64,000 nt of DNA from Saccharothrix violaceirubra (lineage in GTDB: Bacteria > Actinomycetota > Actinomycetes > Mycobacteriales > Pseudonocardiaceae). Location: contig NZ_JACHJS010000001.1 of NCBI RefSeq assembly GCF_014203755.1, forward strand, positions 2,976,001 through 3,040,000, written 5' to 3'. Below, piece by piece: positions 36,601 through 47,639 of the stretch (positions within the stretch are counted from its first letter, which is position 1; each line of letters opens with the position of its first letter). The translations under genes were made by a program, and so were the position numbers. The notes under the pieces are model-generated. The model saw only the letters and a list, made by a program, of their open reading frames with translations. It did not search any database and was not told where the DNA came from.

Positions 36601-38279
36601 GTTCGGTGCGGGGTGTGGCGTTTGGTCCGGACGGGTCGCGGGTGGTGTCCGGTGGTGATGACGGTTCGGTGCGGGTGTGGGATGTGGTGACGGGTGAGTG
36701 TGTGGTGACGCTGTCCGGTCACCGGGGTTTGGTGTGGGGTGTGGCGTTTGGTCCGGACGGGTCGCGGGTGGCTTCTGCCAGCCATGACGGTTCGGTGCGG
36801 GTGTGGGATGTGGTGACGGGTGAGTGTGTGGTGACGCTGTCCGGTCACCGGGGTTTGGTGTGGGGTGTGGCGTTTGGTCCGGACGGGTCGCGGGTGGTGT
36901 CCGGTGGTGATGACGGTTCGGTGCGGGTGTGGGATGTGGTGACGGGTGAGTGTGTGGTGACGCTGTCCGGTCACGGGGGTTCGGTGTGGGGTGTGGCGTT
37001 TGGTCCGGACGGGTCGCGGGTGGCTTCTGCCAGCCATGACGGTTCGGTGCGGGTGTGGGATGTGGTGACGGGTGAGTGTGTGGTGACGCTGTCCGGTCAC
37101 GGGGATTGGGTGCGGGGTGTGGCGTTTGGTCCGGACGGGTCGCGGGTGATGTCCGGTGGTGATGACGGTTCGGTGCGGGTGTGGGATGTGGTGACGGGTG
37201 AGTGTGTGGTGACGCTGTCCGGTCACCAGGGTTTGGTGCGGGGTGTGGCGTTTGGTCCGGACGGGTCGCGGGTGGCTTCTGCCAGCCATGACGGTTCGGT
37301 GCGGGTGTGGGATGTGGTGACGGGTGAGTGTGTGGTGACGCTGTCCGGTCACCGGGGTTCGGTGCGGGGTGTGGCGTTTGGTCCGGACGGGTCGCGGGTG
37401 GTGTCCGGTGGTGATGACGGTTCGGTGCGGGTGTGGGATGTGGTGACGGGTGAGTGTGTGGTGACGCTGTCCGGTCACCGGGGTTTGGTGTGGGGTGTGG
37501 CGTTTGGTCCGGACGGGTCGCGGGTGGCTTCTGCCAGCCATGACGGTTCGGTGCGGGTGTGGGATGTGGTGACGGGTGAGTGTGTGGTGACGCTGTCCGG
37601 TCACCGGGGTTTGGTGTGGGGTGTGGCGTTTGGTCCGGACGGGTCGCGGGTGGCTTCTGCCAGCCATGACGGTTCGGTGCGGGTGTGGGATGTGGTGACG
37701 GGTGAGTGTGTGGTGACGCTGTCCGGTCACGGGGGTTCGGTGTGGGGTGTGGCGTTTGGTCCGGACGGGTCGCGGGTGATGTCCGGTGGTGATGACGGTT
37801 CGGTGCGGGTGTGGGATGTGGTGACGGGTGAGTGTGTGGTGACGCTGTCCGGTCACCGGGGTTCGGTGCGGGGTGTGGCGTTTGGTCCGGACGGGTCGCG
37901 GGTGATGTCCGGTGGTGATGACGGTTCGGTGCGGGTGTGGGATGTGGTGACGGGTGAGTGTGTGGTGACGCTGTCCGGTCACCAGGGTTTGGTGTGGGGT
38001 GTGGCGTTTGGTCCGGACGGGTCGCGGGTGGCTTCTGCCAGCCATGACGGTTCGGTGCGGGTGTGGGATGTGGTGGTAGGTGACCCGGTGTGGCTGGCCA
38101 CGCAGTTCAGTGACGGATCCACTGCCTCCTGGTCGCCCACCGAGGACCGGCTGCTGGACACCACCGAGGGCGCCTGGAGATATCTGCGAGCTGCCTGCTA
38201 CGACGACCACAACCGCCTTCTTGGCCTGCAACCCCACGAACTGTATTACGCACAGCCAAACCCAAACGCGCGTCCATGA
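33636..38279 (+). CDS. TIR-like/NACHT/pentapeptide/WD40 STAND NTPase
   Basis: 1547 residues. Order seen: a helical N-terminal region (1-110); a TIR-like domain (about 130-240; GELAVVALSNSW is kept, but the catalytic Glu position appears lost); a NACHT NTPase with Walker A LLGEYGTGKT near 360 and Walker B LFVVDGLDEV near 440; a helical arm with SSIHEYFLAQYL near 690; pentapeptide-type repeats (DLSGAALRGW, TGADLRDT, LTGAILDRA, about 778-870); 14 WD40 repeats of 42 residues (900-1487); and a short unique tail. The GTG at 33636 has GGAAGG upstream and follows the TIR gene stop by 2 bases. It fits a sensor that binds a ligand through the propellers, oligomerises through NACHT and recruits the separate TIR protein through its own degenerate TIR. 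A developmental or signalling role is possible. Confidence 0.9.
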   Translation: MDLRRIPPGAARARLDRMQMGDADRAAVETLLGVLGDDHETPVERALEALFGERTPGAATKALERLVKVVNAVAEAEEVDLTLEVRGGRKLGARGRTVGFSAHHLEPARDPLRERGAVGDALILDRHATVLGPRRIVLCHAPDDADPASRLWDRLIEAVGAEGPRLSWWRADRDVVAGDEPESRLRQALSKGELAVVALSNSWRAAPGLDAIVRDHRRTAGLHVVPVALRPERARTGLPEDDPVTFYCPEGRTFMDLRGPAAVDRWVNGLAAQIERLLARPEGRASESVPHPLPEIVLADRRALRDDKDDRYYKLFSQLGNMDPDVRSVSADGRPVDDVVAFLTRWAHEPDSAPLAALLGEYGTGKTITCQELTERLREDPTGPETLYFDLRRLGGLDHGVPALADILTACIKGGWVPGDLPLPTGEQIIARAARTPTLFVVDGLDEVLVRLDTAQGVAFTHELLKLRPIRTRDGVRAPFAGAHTKVLISCRTHYFRSLREQSRHFLEHDRDLATAEDYHAVMLLPLADDQIRDYLAKTLPDRDAAAVMDMLRAVHDLSDLATRPYTLTKVAAQVPFIEQRLAHGRPVHAATIYRQVLRDWLARDRGKHRLRPDHKLTLMARLAAWAWKRGDRRLDAAELDDWLDEQLAEDPVLRRRYRTWSRDQLEEDLRTATFVTRGDHHGPDRPDFRFAHSSIHEYFLAQYLCDALREDRREDWCLPVPSAETLDFLGQLILDDDEPDALLTRLGRWRAPYVAEASELWLRYLLHAREHGLPHPLPAASDLSGAALRGWHFTGTEGDPLAFTGATLTGADLRDTRWDHVNLTGAILDRARLERAVLHDVTLTRASVRGADLSGAFLRRCRLDDTDLADAHTHRLRHHDCGTALPEPATPHHTRLHPLTGHGGLVWGVAFGPDGSRVASAGGDGSVRVWDVVTGECVVTLSGHGDWVRGVAFGPDGSRVVSGGDDGSVRVWDVVTGECVVTLSGHRGSVRGVAFGPDGSRVVSGGDDGSVRVWDVVTGECVVTLSGHRGLVWGVAFGPDGSRVASASHDGSVRVWDVVTGECVVTLSGHRGLVWGVAFGPDGSRVVSGGDDGSVRVWDVVTGECVVTLSGHGGSVWGVAFGPDGSRVASASHDGSVRVWDVVTGECVVTLSGHGDWVRGVAFGPDGSRVMSGGDDGSVRVWDVVTGECVVTLSGHQGLVRGVAFGPDGSRVASASHDGSVRVWDVVTGECVVTLSGHRGSVRGVAFGPDGSRVVSGGDDGSVRVWDVVTGECVVTLSGHRGLVWGVAFGPDGSRVASASHDGSVRVWDVVTGECVVTLSGHRGLVWGVAFGPDGSRVASASHDGSVRVWDVVTGECVVTLSGHGGSVWGVAFGPDGSRVMSGGDDGSVRVWDVVTGECVVTLSGHRGSVRGVAFGPDGSRVMSGGDDGSVRVWDVVTGECVVTLSGHQGLVWGVAFGPDGSRVASASHDGSVRVWDVVVGDPVWLATQFSDGSTASWSPTEDRLLDTTEGAWRYLRAACYDDHNRLLGLQPHELYYAQPNPNARP
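36333..38096 (+). repeat. Tandem array of 14 near-identical 126-bp WD40 units
   Basis: Fourteen direct in-frame repeats of 126 bp, enough for two seven-bladed propellers. Outside a few sites the units are identical even at third codon positions. Variation falls in two short windows per unit: residues 5-9 (GGL/W, GDW/R, RGS/R, RGL/W, GGS/W, QGL/R, QGL/W) and residues 21-25 (VSGGD, MSGGD, ASASH or ASAGG). Units 3-8 correspond in order to units 9-14, a duplicated block of six. Codon use here is richer in T and G (GTG, GGT, TTT) than in the rest of the gene. Confidence 0.95.
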
Positions 38280-38695
38280 GCCCGGGACTCCTGTGCTCGA
38301 CCGGAAGTCCTGCCGGTGGGTTGATTCCGGCATGACCGAAGGAACCTCCCGGCCGTTCGAAACGTGACGGCCTGCCCTGTCGCCGTCGCGGTGACGAAGG
38401 AGGTCGAAGCGGCCTGAGGCCAGGAAGATCCGGTCCCCGCGACACCCCGCAGGACTCTCGGGACGGGCGGCGATGCTCGTCGAGGCGACATCGCGCCGCG
38501 AGTCACGCAGAGCCCGTTATGGGTTCGGGGCGCAGCAAGGCCAAATGCCCCGGGCCTTCGGCACGGGGCTGGTCCGGGATCGGGCTTGTCTGTCGCAGGC
38601 ACCTGCCCCGGATGCCGGCGGCGTTCGACGGGGAGCGAACGCATCGATCGCCGTCCGCCGTCGCACGGGCCTCGACAGCGCTCTGGCCTTGAACG
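38280..38695. other. Intergenic region between convergent genes
   Basis: 416 bases between the NACHT-WD40 stop and the monooxygenase stop. No supported gene. Short inverted sequences such as CGGAAGTCCTGCCGG near 38299 may act as terminators, but none is strong. Confidence 0.4.
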
Positions 38696-39880
38696 TCAGG
38701 CCGTGCCGGCCATCAGGTCCGCGAACGCCCTGGCCGCGTTGGTGGACGTGAAGATCCGGTCGAGTCGCGACCGGGCGAGGTGCCAGTGGAACGGGCCGGC
38801 GGTGGACTGGTCCGCGCCGTGGAACACCATGTCGCTCAGCCATCGCGAGTACTCCTGGTCGTTCCACACCCGCCGCAGGCAGGTCGCGGAGTACGCGCGC
38901 AACGGGCCGTCGTCGCCGTTTCGCACGGCGGCGTGCAGCGCGTGGGCGAGTACGTCGGCGTCCGCGATCGCCAGGTTCATGCCCTTGCCGCCCATCGGCG
39001 GGACGATGTGGGCGGCGTCGCCGACCAGGAACAGCCGCCCGTACGACATCGGGTCGACCACGAAACTCCGCGCGTCGATCACCGCCTTCTCCACCACGGG
39101 GCCGTCGGGCAGGGTGTCGTCGGCCAGGCGCAGGCGCAGTTGCCGCCAGACGCGTTCGTCGGTCCACGCGTCGAGGTCGTCGCCCGGCGGGCACTGGAGG
39201 TAGAACCGGCTCGCGTGCGGTCCGCGGCCGAAGTGCGCGGCGAACCCGTGCCGGCTCAACGCGAGCAGCGGGTACTTCGGCGGCGGCGAGTCGGTCAGCA
39301 CGGTGAACCAGCCGACGTCCTCGGCGTGCCGGTACGTGGTGAGGGCATCCGGCGGGACGACCGACCGGCTGACGCCGTGGAACCCATCGCACCCGGCGAC
39401 GTAGTCGGCCTCCAGTCGTTGCGCATGGCCGTTCGCGTCGAGGTAGGTGACGTACGGACGGTCACCGTCGATGTCGTGTGGCCGGACGTCGGCGCTGTCG
39501 AAGCGCAGGTCGCCGCCGCTGTCGACGAACGTCTCGATCAGGCGTCGCACGAGCACCTGCTGCGGCAGCAGCCGACCGGCCCGGCCGTCGGTGTGCGCGG
39601 CGGCGTCGAACAGGCGGGACACCCCGTCCACCCGGATCTCCAGCGACCCCGACGCGGGCGCACCCGCCAGCAGTCGGTCGTCGAGTCCGGCCCGCACGTA
39701 GACCTGCTCGGCCGCGAAGTCGAGCACACCGGCCCGCTGCCGCCGCTCGACGTGGTCCCGGTTGTGCCGTTCCAACACCACGCAGTCGATCCCGGTACGC
39801 CGCAACAGGTTCGCCACGGTCAGCCCCGCGACCCCCGCGCCGATGACCACGACCGTCGTCGTCCCGTCCACCTCGGCCAC
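38696..39880 (-). CDS. FAD-dependent aromatic monooxygenase, PobA-like
   Basis: 394 residues, the length of p-hydroxybenzoate 3-hydroxylase. It starts with the FAD-binding VVVIGAGVAGLTVANLLRR, followed by the ERHNRDHVERRQRAGVLD substrate/FAD segment typical of PobA, and has GRLFLVGDAAHIVPPMGGKG near 280-300. It would hydroxylate an aromatic acid with NAD(P)H and O2. The GTG at 39880 gives the expected length; the open frame extends 85 codons upstream without homologous features, and GTG 39871 is an alternative. Nothing nearby encodes protocatechuate breakdown, so the exact substrate remains open. Confidence 0.9.
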   Translation of the reverse strand: MAEVDGTTTVVVIGAGVAGLTVANLLRRTGIDCVVLERHNRDHVERRQRAGVLDFAAEQVYVRAGLDDRLLAGAPASGSLEIRVDGVSRLFDAAAHTDGRAGRLLPQQVLVRRLIETFVDSGGDLRFDSADVRPHDIDGDRPYVTYLDANGHAQRLEADYVAGCDGFHGVSRSVVPPDALTTYRHAEDVGWFTVLTDSPPPKYPLLALSRHGFAAHFGRGPHASRFYLQCPPGDDLDAWTDERVWRQLRLRLADDTLPDGPVVEKAVIDARSFVVDPMSYGRLFLVGDAAHIVPPMGGKGMNLAIADADVLAHALHAAVRNGDDGPLRAYSATCLRRVWNDQEYSRWLSDMVFHGADQSTAGPFHWHLARSRLDRIFTSTNAARAFADLMAGTA

Positions 39881-40054
39881 GTTAGGCCCGTCCGGCCGAT
39901 CGGCGGTACCGCCGTGGGCGGCGTCCCCGTCGCGACGACGACTTCGAACGGACTTTCCCGGCGGCCGGCGAATTCTCCCCGAGGCACCCGGAGCGCCGGC
40001 CCGGCCTCGTGCGTCCGACTCGACGAGTCGGATGTCCCCCGTGGAAGGATCGCC

Positions 40055-40618
40055 TTGACGCCCCCGTTGCGCACCGTCGCGGCCCTGGCCGTGGTCCTCG
40101 TCCTCCTCGCGTGCACCAAGACCGAACCCGGCCACCCGGCCGCCGCACCGACGACCTCCCGCGCACCCGTGCCCGACCTGGACATCGAGAAGTACCTCGA
40201 CGCGCCCTGCGCCATCCTGACCCGGGAGCAGCAGGCGGAGCTGGGGACGTTCCGCGCGGTGATGCCCGTCCGCAAGCCCTTCGGGCCGAGCTGTGAGTAC
40301 CTGGCCCCGAACACGGCGCGGGATCCGTCGTACGACATCACGTTCGTGGGACGTGGCGCCACGATCGGCGAGATGTTCAGCCGCCTGAAGGACGCCGGGA
40401 TGCCGGTCTACCAGGAGACCTGGATCGCCGGCCGCCGAGCGGTCGTGTGGGACAACGTCGACGGCAAGTCCGCTTGTGTCGCCGGGGTCGCCACGTCCGA
40501 GGAGAACGGCGTGTCCGTCGTGGTCACGACGGCGTCCCTGGTCGAGAACCGCCGCGGCGACCCGTGCGAGACGGCCCGACGTCTCGCCGCCACCGTCCTG
40601 GCCAACCTCGAACGGTGA
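40055..40618 (+). CDS. DUF3558-like lipoprotein
   Basis: 187 residues. TTG start with GGAAGGA upstream; signal peptide LRTVAALAVVLVLLACTK with the lipobox Cys at LLAC. The mature domain has paired cysteines (DAPCAILTREQQAELG, GPSCEYLAP, KSACVAGVA, DPCETA) as in the DUF3558 lipoproteins of actinomycetes. It is exported and anchored to the membrane; function unknown. Stands alone, divergent from the monooxygenase. Confidence 0.8.
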   Translation: MTPPLRTVAALAVVLVLLACTKTEPGHPAAAPTTSRAPVPDLDIEKYLDAPCAILTREQQAELGTFRAVMPVRKPFGPSCEYLAPNTARDPSYDITFVGRGATIGEMFSRLKDAGMPVYQETWIAGRRAVVWDNVDGKSACVAGVATSEENGVSVVVTTASLVENRRGDPCETARRLAATVLANLER

Positions 40619-40754
40619 CGCCCCGATCGCCTGGTCGCGAGGTCGACCCGCCGGTGGTGTCGCGCGAGCGGCGTGTCCGCCTTCTCCGGGTGCGTGCCAC
40701 GGGGACCAGGTGGCTTGGCGAGCCGGTATCGACGACGGACTCGGCCACGTCGGG

Positions 40755-43547
<2,793 letters not shown>

Positions 43548-43785
43548 ACGGCTCAGCGTGTAGTTTCGCCGACGATTGCACCACCTCCCGTTCGTCTCAC
43601 CCCGGCAGATTCCACCCGATCGTGTTGGTGGCGCTGTCCGCAGGCACCTTGCTTCACCCCGCGTGTGGTCGGTGATGTCGCATCACACCCGACCCGCTGA
43701 CGCTCCCGCCGCGCGGGCCGCGGCTGTCGCCGCCCGGTCGAGTCGGACCGGTGGGACGTCGGCGTGAGCGCGCCGTCCTCCGGTG

Positions 43786-44417
43786 CTACGACGGCAACGC
43801 GATGACCGCGTGCCCGCCGGGGGAGTGCGGAGCCCCGACGACGAAGTCCGTCTGCCCGCCGAAGCCGGAGTAGATCCGCCCGCGCACCCGACTGGCGTCG
43901 GCTTGGGCGAACAGGTCGACGCGCGACGCGCCGTCCACGACATGGGGACGCGCCGCCGGGTCTCGTCGGTCTTCTCCATCCGCGGCAGGCGTACGCGCGG
44001 GTTGCGATCCGCCCGCGAGTACAGCCCGGCACCGCCGAGCGCGAAGGACACGGTGATCGGCGTGCCGGGGTCGAGAGCACCGGCGGCGTCCGGTGACAGG
44101 ACGCCGTCGTCGAACGTCTCCGACCACACCGCCGGCCCGTGTCTGCGGGTCGGCGCGGCGAGCACCGCGTCCGACCCGGCACCGATGCCCGGCCGCGACG
44201 TCGCGCCGTTCTCCACCAGGGCCCCACCCGGTCGCCCGTCTCCCGCGAGACGTCCGTCGGCGGCCGGGGCGAGGGGGAGCAGCGTTTCGAGGACCGCGGA
44301 GTTCCGATCCGGCACGCCGTGCCGTGCGTTGAGGACGAACGGCCGGTATTCGGCCAGGGCCTTGTCGGGCAGGCCCCGCGCGGTCCAGGGCGTGGCGAAG
44401 TTTCCGCTCACGACCAC
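43786..44417 (-). pseudogene. Acetyl-CoA hydrolase/CoA-transferase family remnant
   Basis: The minus strand shows family landmarks out of full context: VVSGNFATPWTARGLPDKAL and FVLNARHGVPDRNSAVLET from the N terminus, then directly ENGATSRPGIGAGSDAVLAA and GALDPGTPITVSFALGGAGL from the middle-late part, then after a frameshift near 43960 ASRVDLFAQADASRVRGRIY and SGFGGQTDFVVG, with a stop after HAVIALPS. About 170 residues are missing inside and the C terminus is cut. The normal protein is about 420-500 residues and moves CoA between acids. It is a decayed gene, not a small new one. Confidence 0.75.
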
Positions 44418-44642
44418 GGGTCGACCCGGGACGGCGCCGCTTCGGACTCGGCCGAGGAGACGATTCGCATCTGTTCCGGGTCGCTCTCGACCCTGTGCGC
44501 ACCGTGTCGCGTCCCGATCGGCATGGGCCTTGGCGCCGCCGGTTCGCTCCTCGGCCCCGGTCCCGCCTCCGTGGAATTCCTTCCGGCACCGGAGAATCGT
44601 GGTCTCGGTCGGCTATGGTGACCCTGGACCAGGGGGTGGCCC

Positions 44643-45065
44643 ATGCACCAGTACTGGCGGCCCGGGTGGCCACGTCACCGGATCGTGTGGGCGGTCGTCG
44701 TGGTGGCGGTCGCGGTGGGTGTACTGCTTCCCTGGGACCGCGGCGCGATCACGGCTTTCGTCCTGAGGAGCGAGTGGCGAGGACTGCTCGTGTTCTCGGC
44801 GAGCTGCGGCCTCGGCTGGGTGGTCCACCGGCTGTCCGCGGAGCGCGAGTTCACCGCTCTCGCGGCTGCGCCGCTGGTGTTCTTCTCGCTGTTTTTCGGC
44901 CCCGCGTGGTGGTCGGTCGTGGGGTGGGCGCTCGTGCTGTGGTTGTCCATCGTGGTCCCCAAGGAGCATCGGACGGACGAGATCATCGTGCCGGACCACG
45001 GCACGATCCGGCCGACGACCGCGGAGCTGTTCGCGTACCTGGAGAAGAAACGCGAGCGGGGCTGA
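44643..45065 (+). CDS. Small membrane protein
   Basis: 140 residues with about three membrane helices: IVWAVVVVAVAVGVLL, LLVFSASCGLGWVV and the run APLVFFSLFFGPAWWSVVGW, followed by a cytoplasmic tail (DEIIVPDHGTIRPTTAEL) ending in charged residues. No family recognised. Alone between two remnant regions. Confidence 0.7.
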   Translation: MHQYWRPGWPRHRIVWAVVVVAVAVGVLLPWDRGAITAFVLRSEWRGLLVFSASCGLGWVVHRLSAEREFTALAAAPLVFFSLFFGPAWWSVVGWALVLWLSIVVPKEHRTDEIIVPDHGTIRPTTAELFAYLEKKRERG

Positions 45066-45960
45066 AGGGCGGTTCGTCCGGTCCCGCTCCGATTCCCGGC
45101 GTTGGTCACCGCGCCCGGCAGGGCGGCCCCGACGCCGATCCGGGCGGCAGACCGCCGCCCTGCCCGGCGGCGTGGTCGTGGTCGCGCACAACGCCCGGAC
45201 CTGCGCCTCGGGGTTCAGCGGCAGCCTGATCGTCCTGCTTTCCGTGACCCCCACCAGCCGTCCCTCCCCCCGCGTACCACCGCCGCCGGGTGCGGCGGCG
45301 GTCCTGCGCGGCCACTCCGCCCACCGCGTCCACGTGCGCGCCGGCGCCTCGTGCGCCGACGCCACGACCTCGGACCGGTCGACGTCCTGCCGGATCGCCG
45401 CGCCACCAGGCGGGCCGGGCCCGACCGGCCCCGGCCCGCAGGTCGTCGCCCAGCCGGTTCAGCCGGACGGCGGGCGCGTGGACCCGCCGTCGGCGGATGC
45501 GTGGCGAGTCGCACCGGCAAGCGGCGCGTCCCGGAGCGGTCGGCATCGGTGAGGCGGTCGAGGGAGAAGGTGTTCGGCCCAGTCGGCCGGCGTGCCCCGC
45601 GACGCAGCCGAACGCGGTGCAGGCGTCGTGCGTCGGCACGGCACCGTGCCGACCACAGCCGGATCAGCGCGAACCGCACCAGAGGCACCTTGCCCGGCGC
45701 ACCGGCCGCGTCCCCGAACCGGTCGAGGTCCGCGGTCCGCGCGCCGATCACCCGTCGGCCGAGCGCACCCGGTGCGGGATTCGTCCGGCGAGGTCCTCGC
45801 CGGCCCGGGCGGACGCAGTCGCGAAGAGCCCCCGGTCCGCACCGAACCCGGCGGACGGTTCCCGGGTCACCAGGCTCGCCCCGGGCGATCACCGGGGTTG
45901 ACCGCGGGTGGGATTGCGGTCACTCTGAGTGGGGCCGCCTTTCCGTGACGGGAGGGTTCC
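45066..45960. other. Degenerate non-coding region
   Basis: 895 bases without an intact gene. Several frames on both strands are open, as expected at this GC content, but none shows consistent codon bias, start and family features. Fragments such as LVTREPSAGFGADRGLFATA and TIRLPLNPEAQVRALC on the minus strand look protein-like but sit in different frames. Probably the remains of one or two lost genes. Confidence 0.45.
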
Positions 45961-47334
45961 ATGGGGTTCGGTCGCAGGACGTTCCTGCAGCTCGCCGGAG
46001 TGGGCGCGGTGGGCTTGACCGGCCACGACTGGTCGCGGTTGCGGCTGGACGGTCGGTTGGTGTTGCCCGGCGACGCCGACTACGACCGGGTGCGGCTGCC
46101 GTTCAACCTGGTCTACTCGGGCAACAAGCCCGCCGCCGTCGCGTTGTGCGCCGGCGAAGCGGATGTGGCGCGCTGTCTGGAGTTCGCCGCCCGCAACCGG
46201 ATCCCGGTCGCTGCGCGCGGCGGGAAGCACAGTTACGCCGGGTACTCCACGCCTGCCGACGGGCTTGTCGTGGACCTGTCGGCGTTGAACCGCGCCCAGG
46301 TCTCGGGCGATCGGGTCGTGGTCGGCGGCGGCATGCGGTTGCGGGAGCTGTACGAGGAGTTGGGCGCGGCCGGGCGGCTGCTGCCCGCCGGCACGTGCGC
46401 GACCGTGGGCATCGGCGGGTTGGCGCTGGGCGGCGGGATCAGCGTCGTGGGCCGGCGGCACGGGCTGACCTGCGACCGGTTGCGGGCGGCACGGGTCGTG
46501 ACGCCGGACGGCGTGGTGCGGCGGGTCGCGGCCGACGCGGACGAGGACCTGTTCTGGGCGTTGCGGGGCGGTGGCGGCGGGAACTTCGGCGTGGTCACGT
46601 CCTTCGAGTTCGAGACCTCCCCGGCCGGCGACCTGGTGGTGTTCTCGCTGTCGTTCCCGGCGGGCTCGGCGGTCGACGTGCTCGGGGCGTGGCAGGAGTG
46701 GTTCGCTTCGGCACCGGACGAGCTGTGGACGGCGTGCGAGGTGCGGGCCGGGTCGCCGACACCGGTGAGCATCGCGGGTACGTGGTCCGGCCCGGAGACC
46801 GGGTTGACGCCGTGGCTGAACCGGCTCGCGGCACGCGTGCGACCCACCCGGAGGCAGGTGCGCGTGCTCAGCCACCTCGTGGCCATGCGGTATTTCGCCG
46901 GGTGCGAGGTGTCGTGCCCGCCGGTGCGGGGCGCGTCGTTCGTGGCGTCGTCCCGGTTCCTGGCGAAGCCGGCGGACCCGGCGAAGGTCGTGGCGCTGCT
47001 GACCGGCAAACGGGCCGGGTGGGCGCAGTTCGACTCGTTCGGCGGCACGATCGGCCGCGTGCCGGTCACGGCGACCGCCTTCCCGCACCGCGACGCGTTC
47101 GCGAGCATGCAGGCGTACGTCGACGTCGGCCTGGTCGACCAGGCCGAGGCCCGCCGCACCGTGGCCGCGTTGCGCGACGGGATCGGCGGCGGCACCGGGT
47201 ACGTGAACTACATCGACCCGGACATGCCCGACTGGGCCACCTCGTACTACGGCCCCAACCTCCCCCGGCTGCGCGAGGTGGCGGCCCGCTACGACCCGGA
47301 CCGGGTGCTGGCCTTCGCCCAGGGCGTGCGGTGA
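45961..47334 (+). CDS. FAD-linked oxidase with BBE domain, Tat-exported
   Basis: 457 residues of the berberine-bridge/GOOX group. N-terminal Tat-type signal RRTFLQLAGVGAVGLTG. FAD_binding_4 domain with bicovalent attachment sites: His in RGGKHSYAGYS near 89 and Cys in AGTCATVGIGG near 146, followed by LALGGGISVVGRRHGL. The C-terminal BBE motif is the NYIDPDM and YYGPNLPRLREV region. Such enzymes oxidise sugars, alcohols or alkaloid-like substrates and give hydrogen peroxide. ATG 45961 with GGAGG upstream. No cluster context; probably a stand-alone secreted oxidase. Confidence 0.92.
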   Translation: MGFGRRTFLQLAGVGAVGLTGHDWSRLRLDGRLVLPGDADYDRVRLPFNLVYSGNKPAAVALCAGEADVARCLEFAARNRIPVAARGGKHSYAGYSTPADGLVVDLSALNRAQVSGDRVVVGGGMRLRELYEELGAAGRLLPAGTCATVGIGGLALGGGISVVGRRHGLTCDRLRAARVVTPDGVVRRVAADADEDLFWALRGGGGGNFGVVTSFEFETSPAGDLVVFSLSFPAGSAVDVLGAWQEWFASAPDELWTACEVRAGSPTPVSIAGTWSGPETGLTPWLNRLAARVRPTRRQVRVLSHLVAMRYFAGCEVSCPPVRGASFVASSRFLAKPADPAKVVALLTGKRAGWAQFDSFGGTIGRVPVTATAFPHRDAFASMQAYVDVGLVDQAEARRTVAALRDGIGGGTGYVNYIDPDMPDWATSYYGPNLPRLREVAARYDPDRVLAFAQGVR

Positions 47335-47384
47335 CACGGCTGTCGCTTCACCGGCGGCACAGCGGATGAGCCGTAGGGCGCCGG

Positions 47385-47585
47385 ATGCGCGCGACCGACG
47401 TCGAGGTGGCGATCCGGGCGGCCGAGGCCGGGGTCGTGCGCGCCCGGTGCGGCGCCCGGCTGAAGCGGTTCGCCCAAGCCGGGGACGACTTCGCGACGGA
47501 GGTGGACATCGCCGCCGCCGACGCCCGGACCCCTGCCGAACCGCTCGACCTCGTGTCCCGCGGGCGACGGCCGGGAACGCCCTGA
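47385..47585 (+). pseudogene. Inositol monophosphatase family, N-terminal remnant
   Basis: 66 codons. VEVAIRAAEAGVVRARCGAR then FAQAGDDFATEVDIAAADA match the first 60 residues of inositol-phosphate phosphatases (the normal text is close to K-x-D-FATEAD). The metal-binding and catalytic parts (GEE, DPLDGT) are missing, and the sequence becomes unrelated after residue 50. A decayed fragment. Confidence 0.55.
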
Positions 47586-47639
47586 TCCCGACGCGTCGCG
47601 GGGTCCGCCGCGGCCTGTCCGAAGTGCCGGGTTTCGACG

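Noticed and set aside
36333..38096. CRISPR array or diversity-generating retroelement
   Set aside because: The repeats are contiguous, in frame and code for WD40 units without spacers. No reverse transcriptase, template repeat or cas gene is in the window, and the variation is not adenine-specific.
35142..38333. 1063-codon minus-strand open frame opposite the WD40 array
   Set aside because: It is the antisense of the repeats (His/Arg/Pro-rich repeat text). The plus strand has a complete protein with NACHT and WD40 motifs.
38586..40054. Long plus-strand frames opposite the PobA-like monooxygenase
   Set aside because: Antisense shadows; only the part from TTG 40055 has a ribosome site, lipobox and conserved cysteines.
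43783..44766. 327-codon plus-strand open frame
   Set aside because: Arg/Pro/Ser-rich antisense of the CoA-transferase remnant, with no conserved motif.
45106..45892. Several overlapping open frames on both strands
   Set aside because: None has a consistent frame, start and protein character; recorded as a degenerate region.
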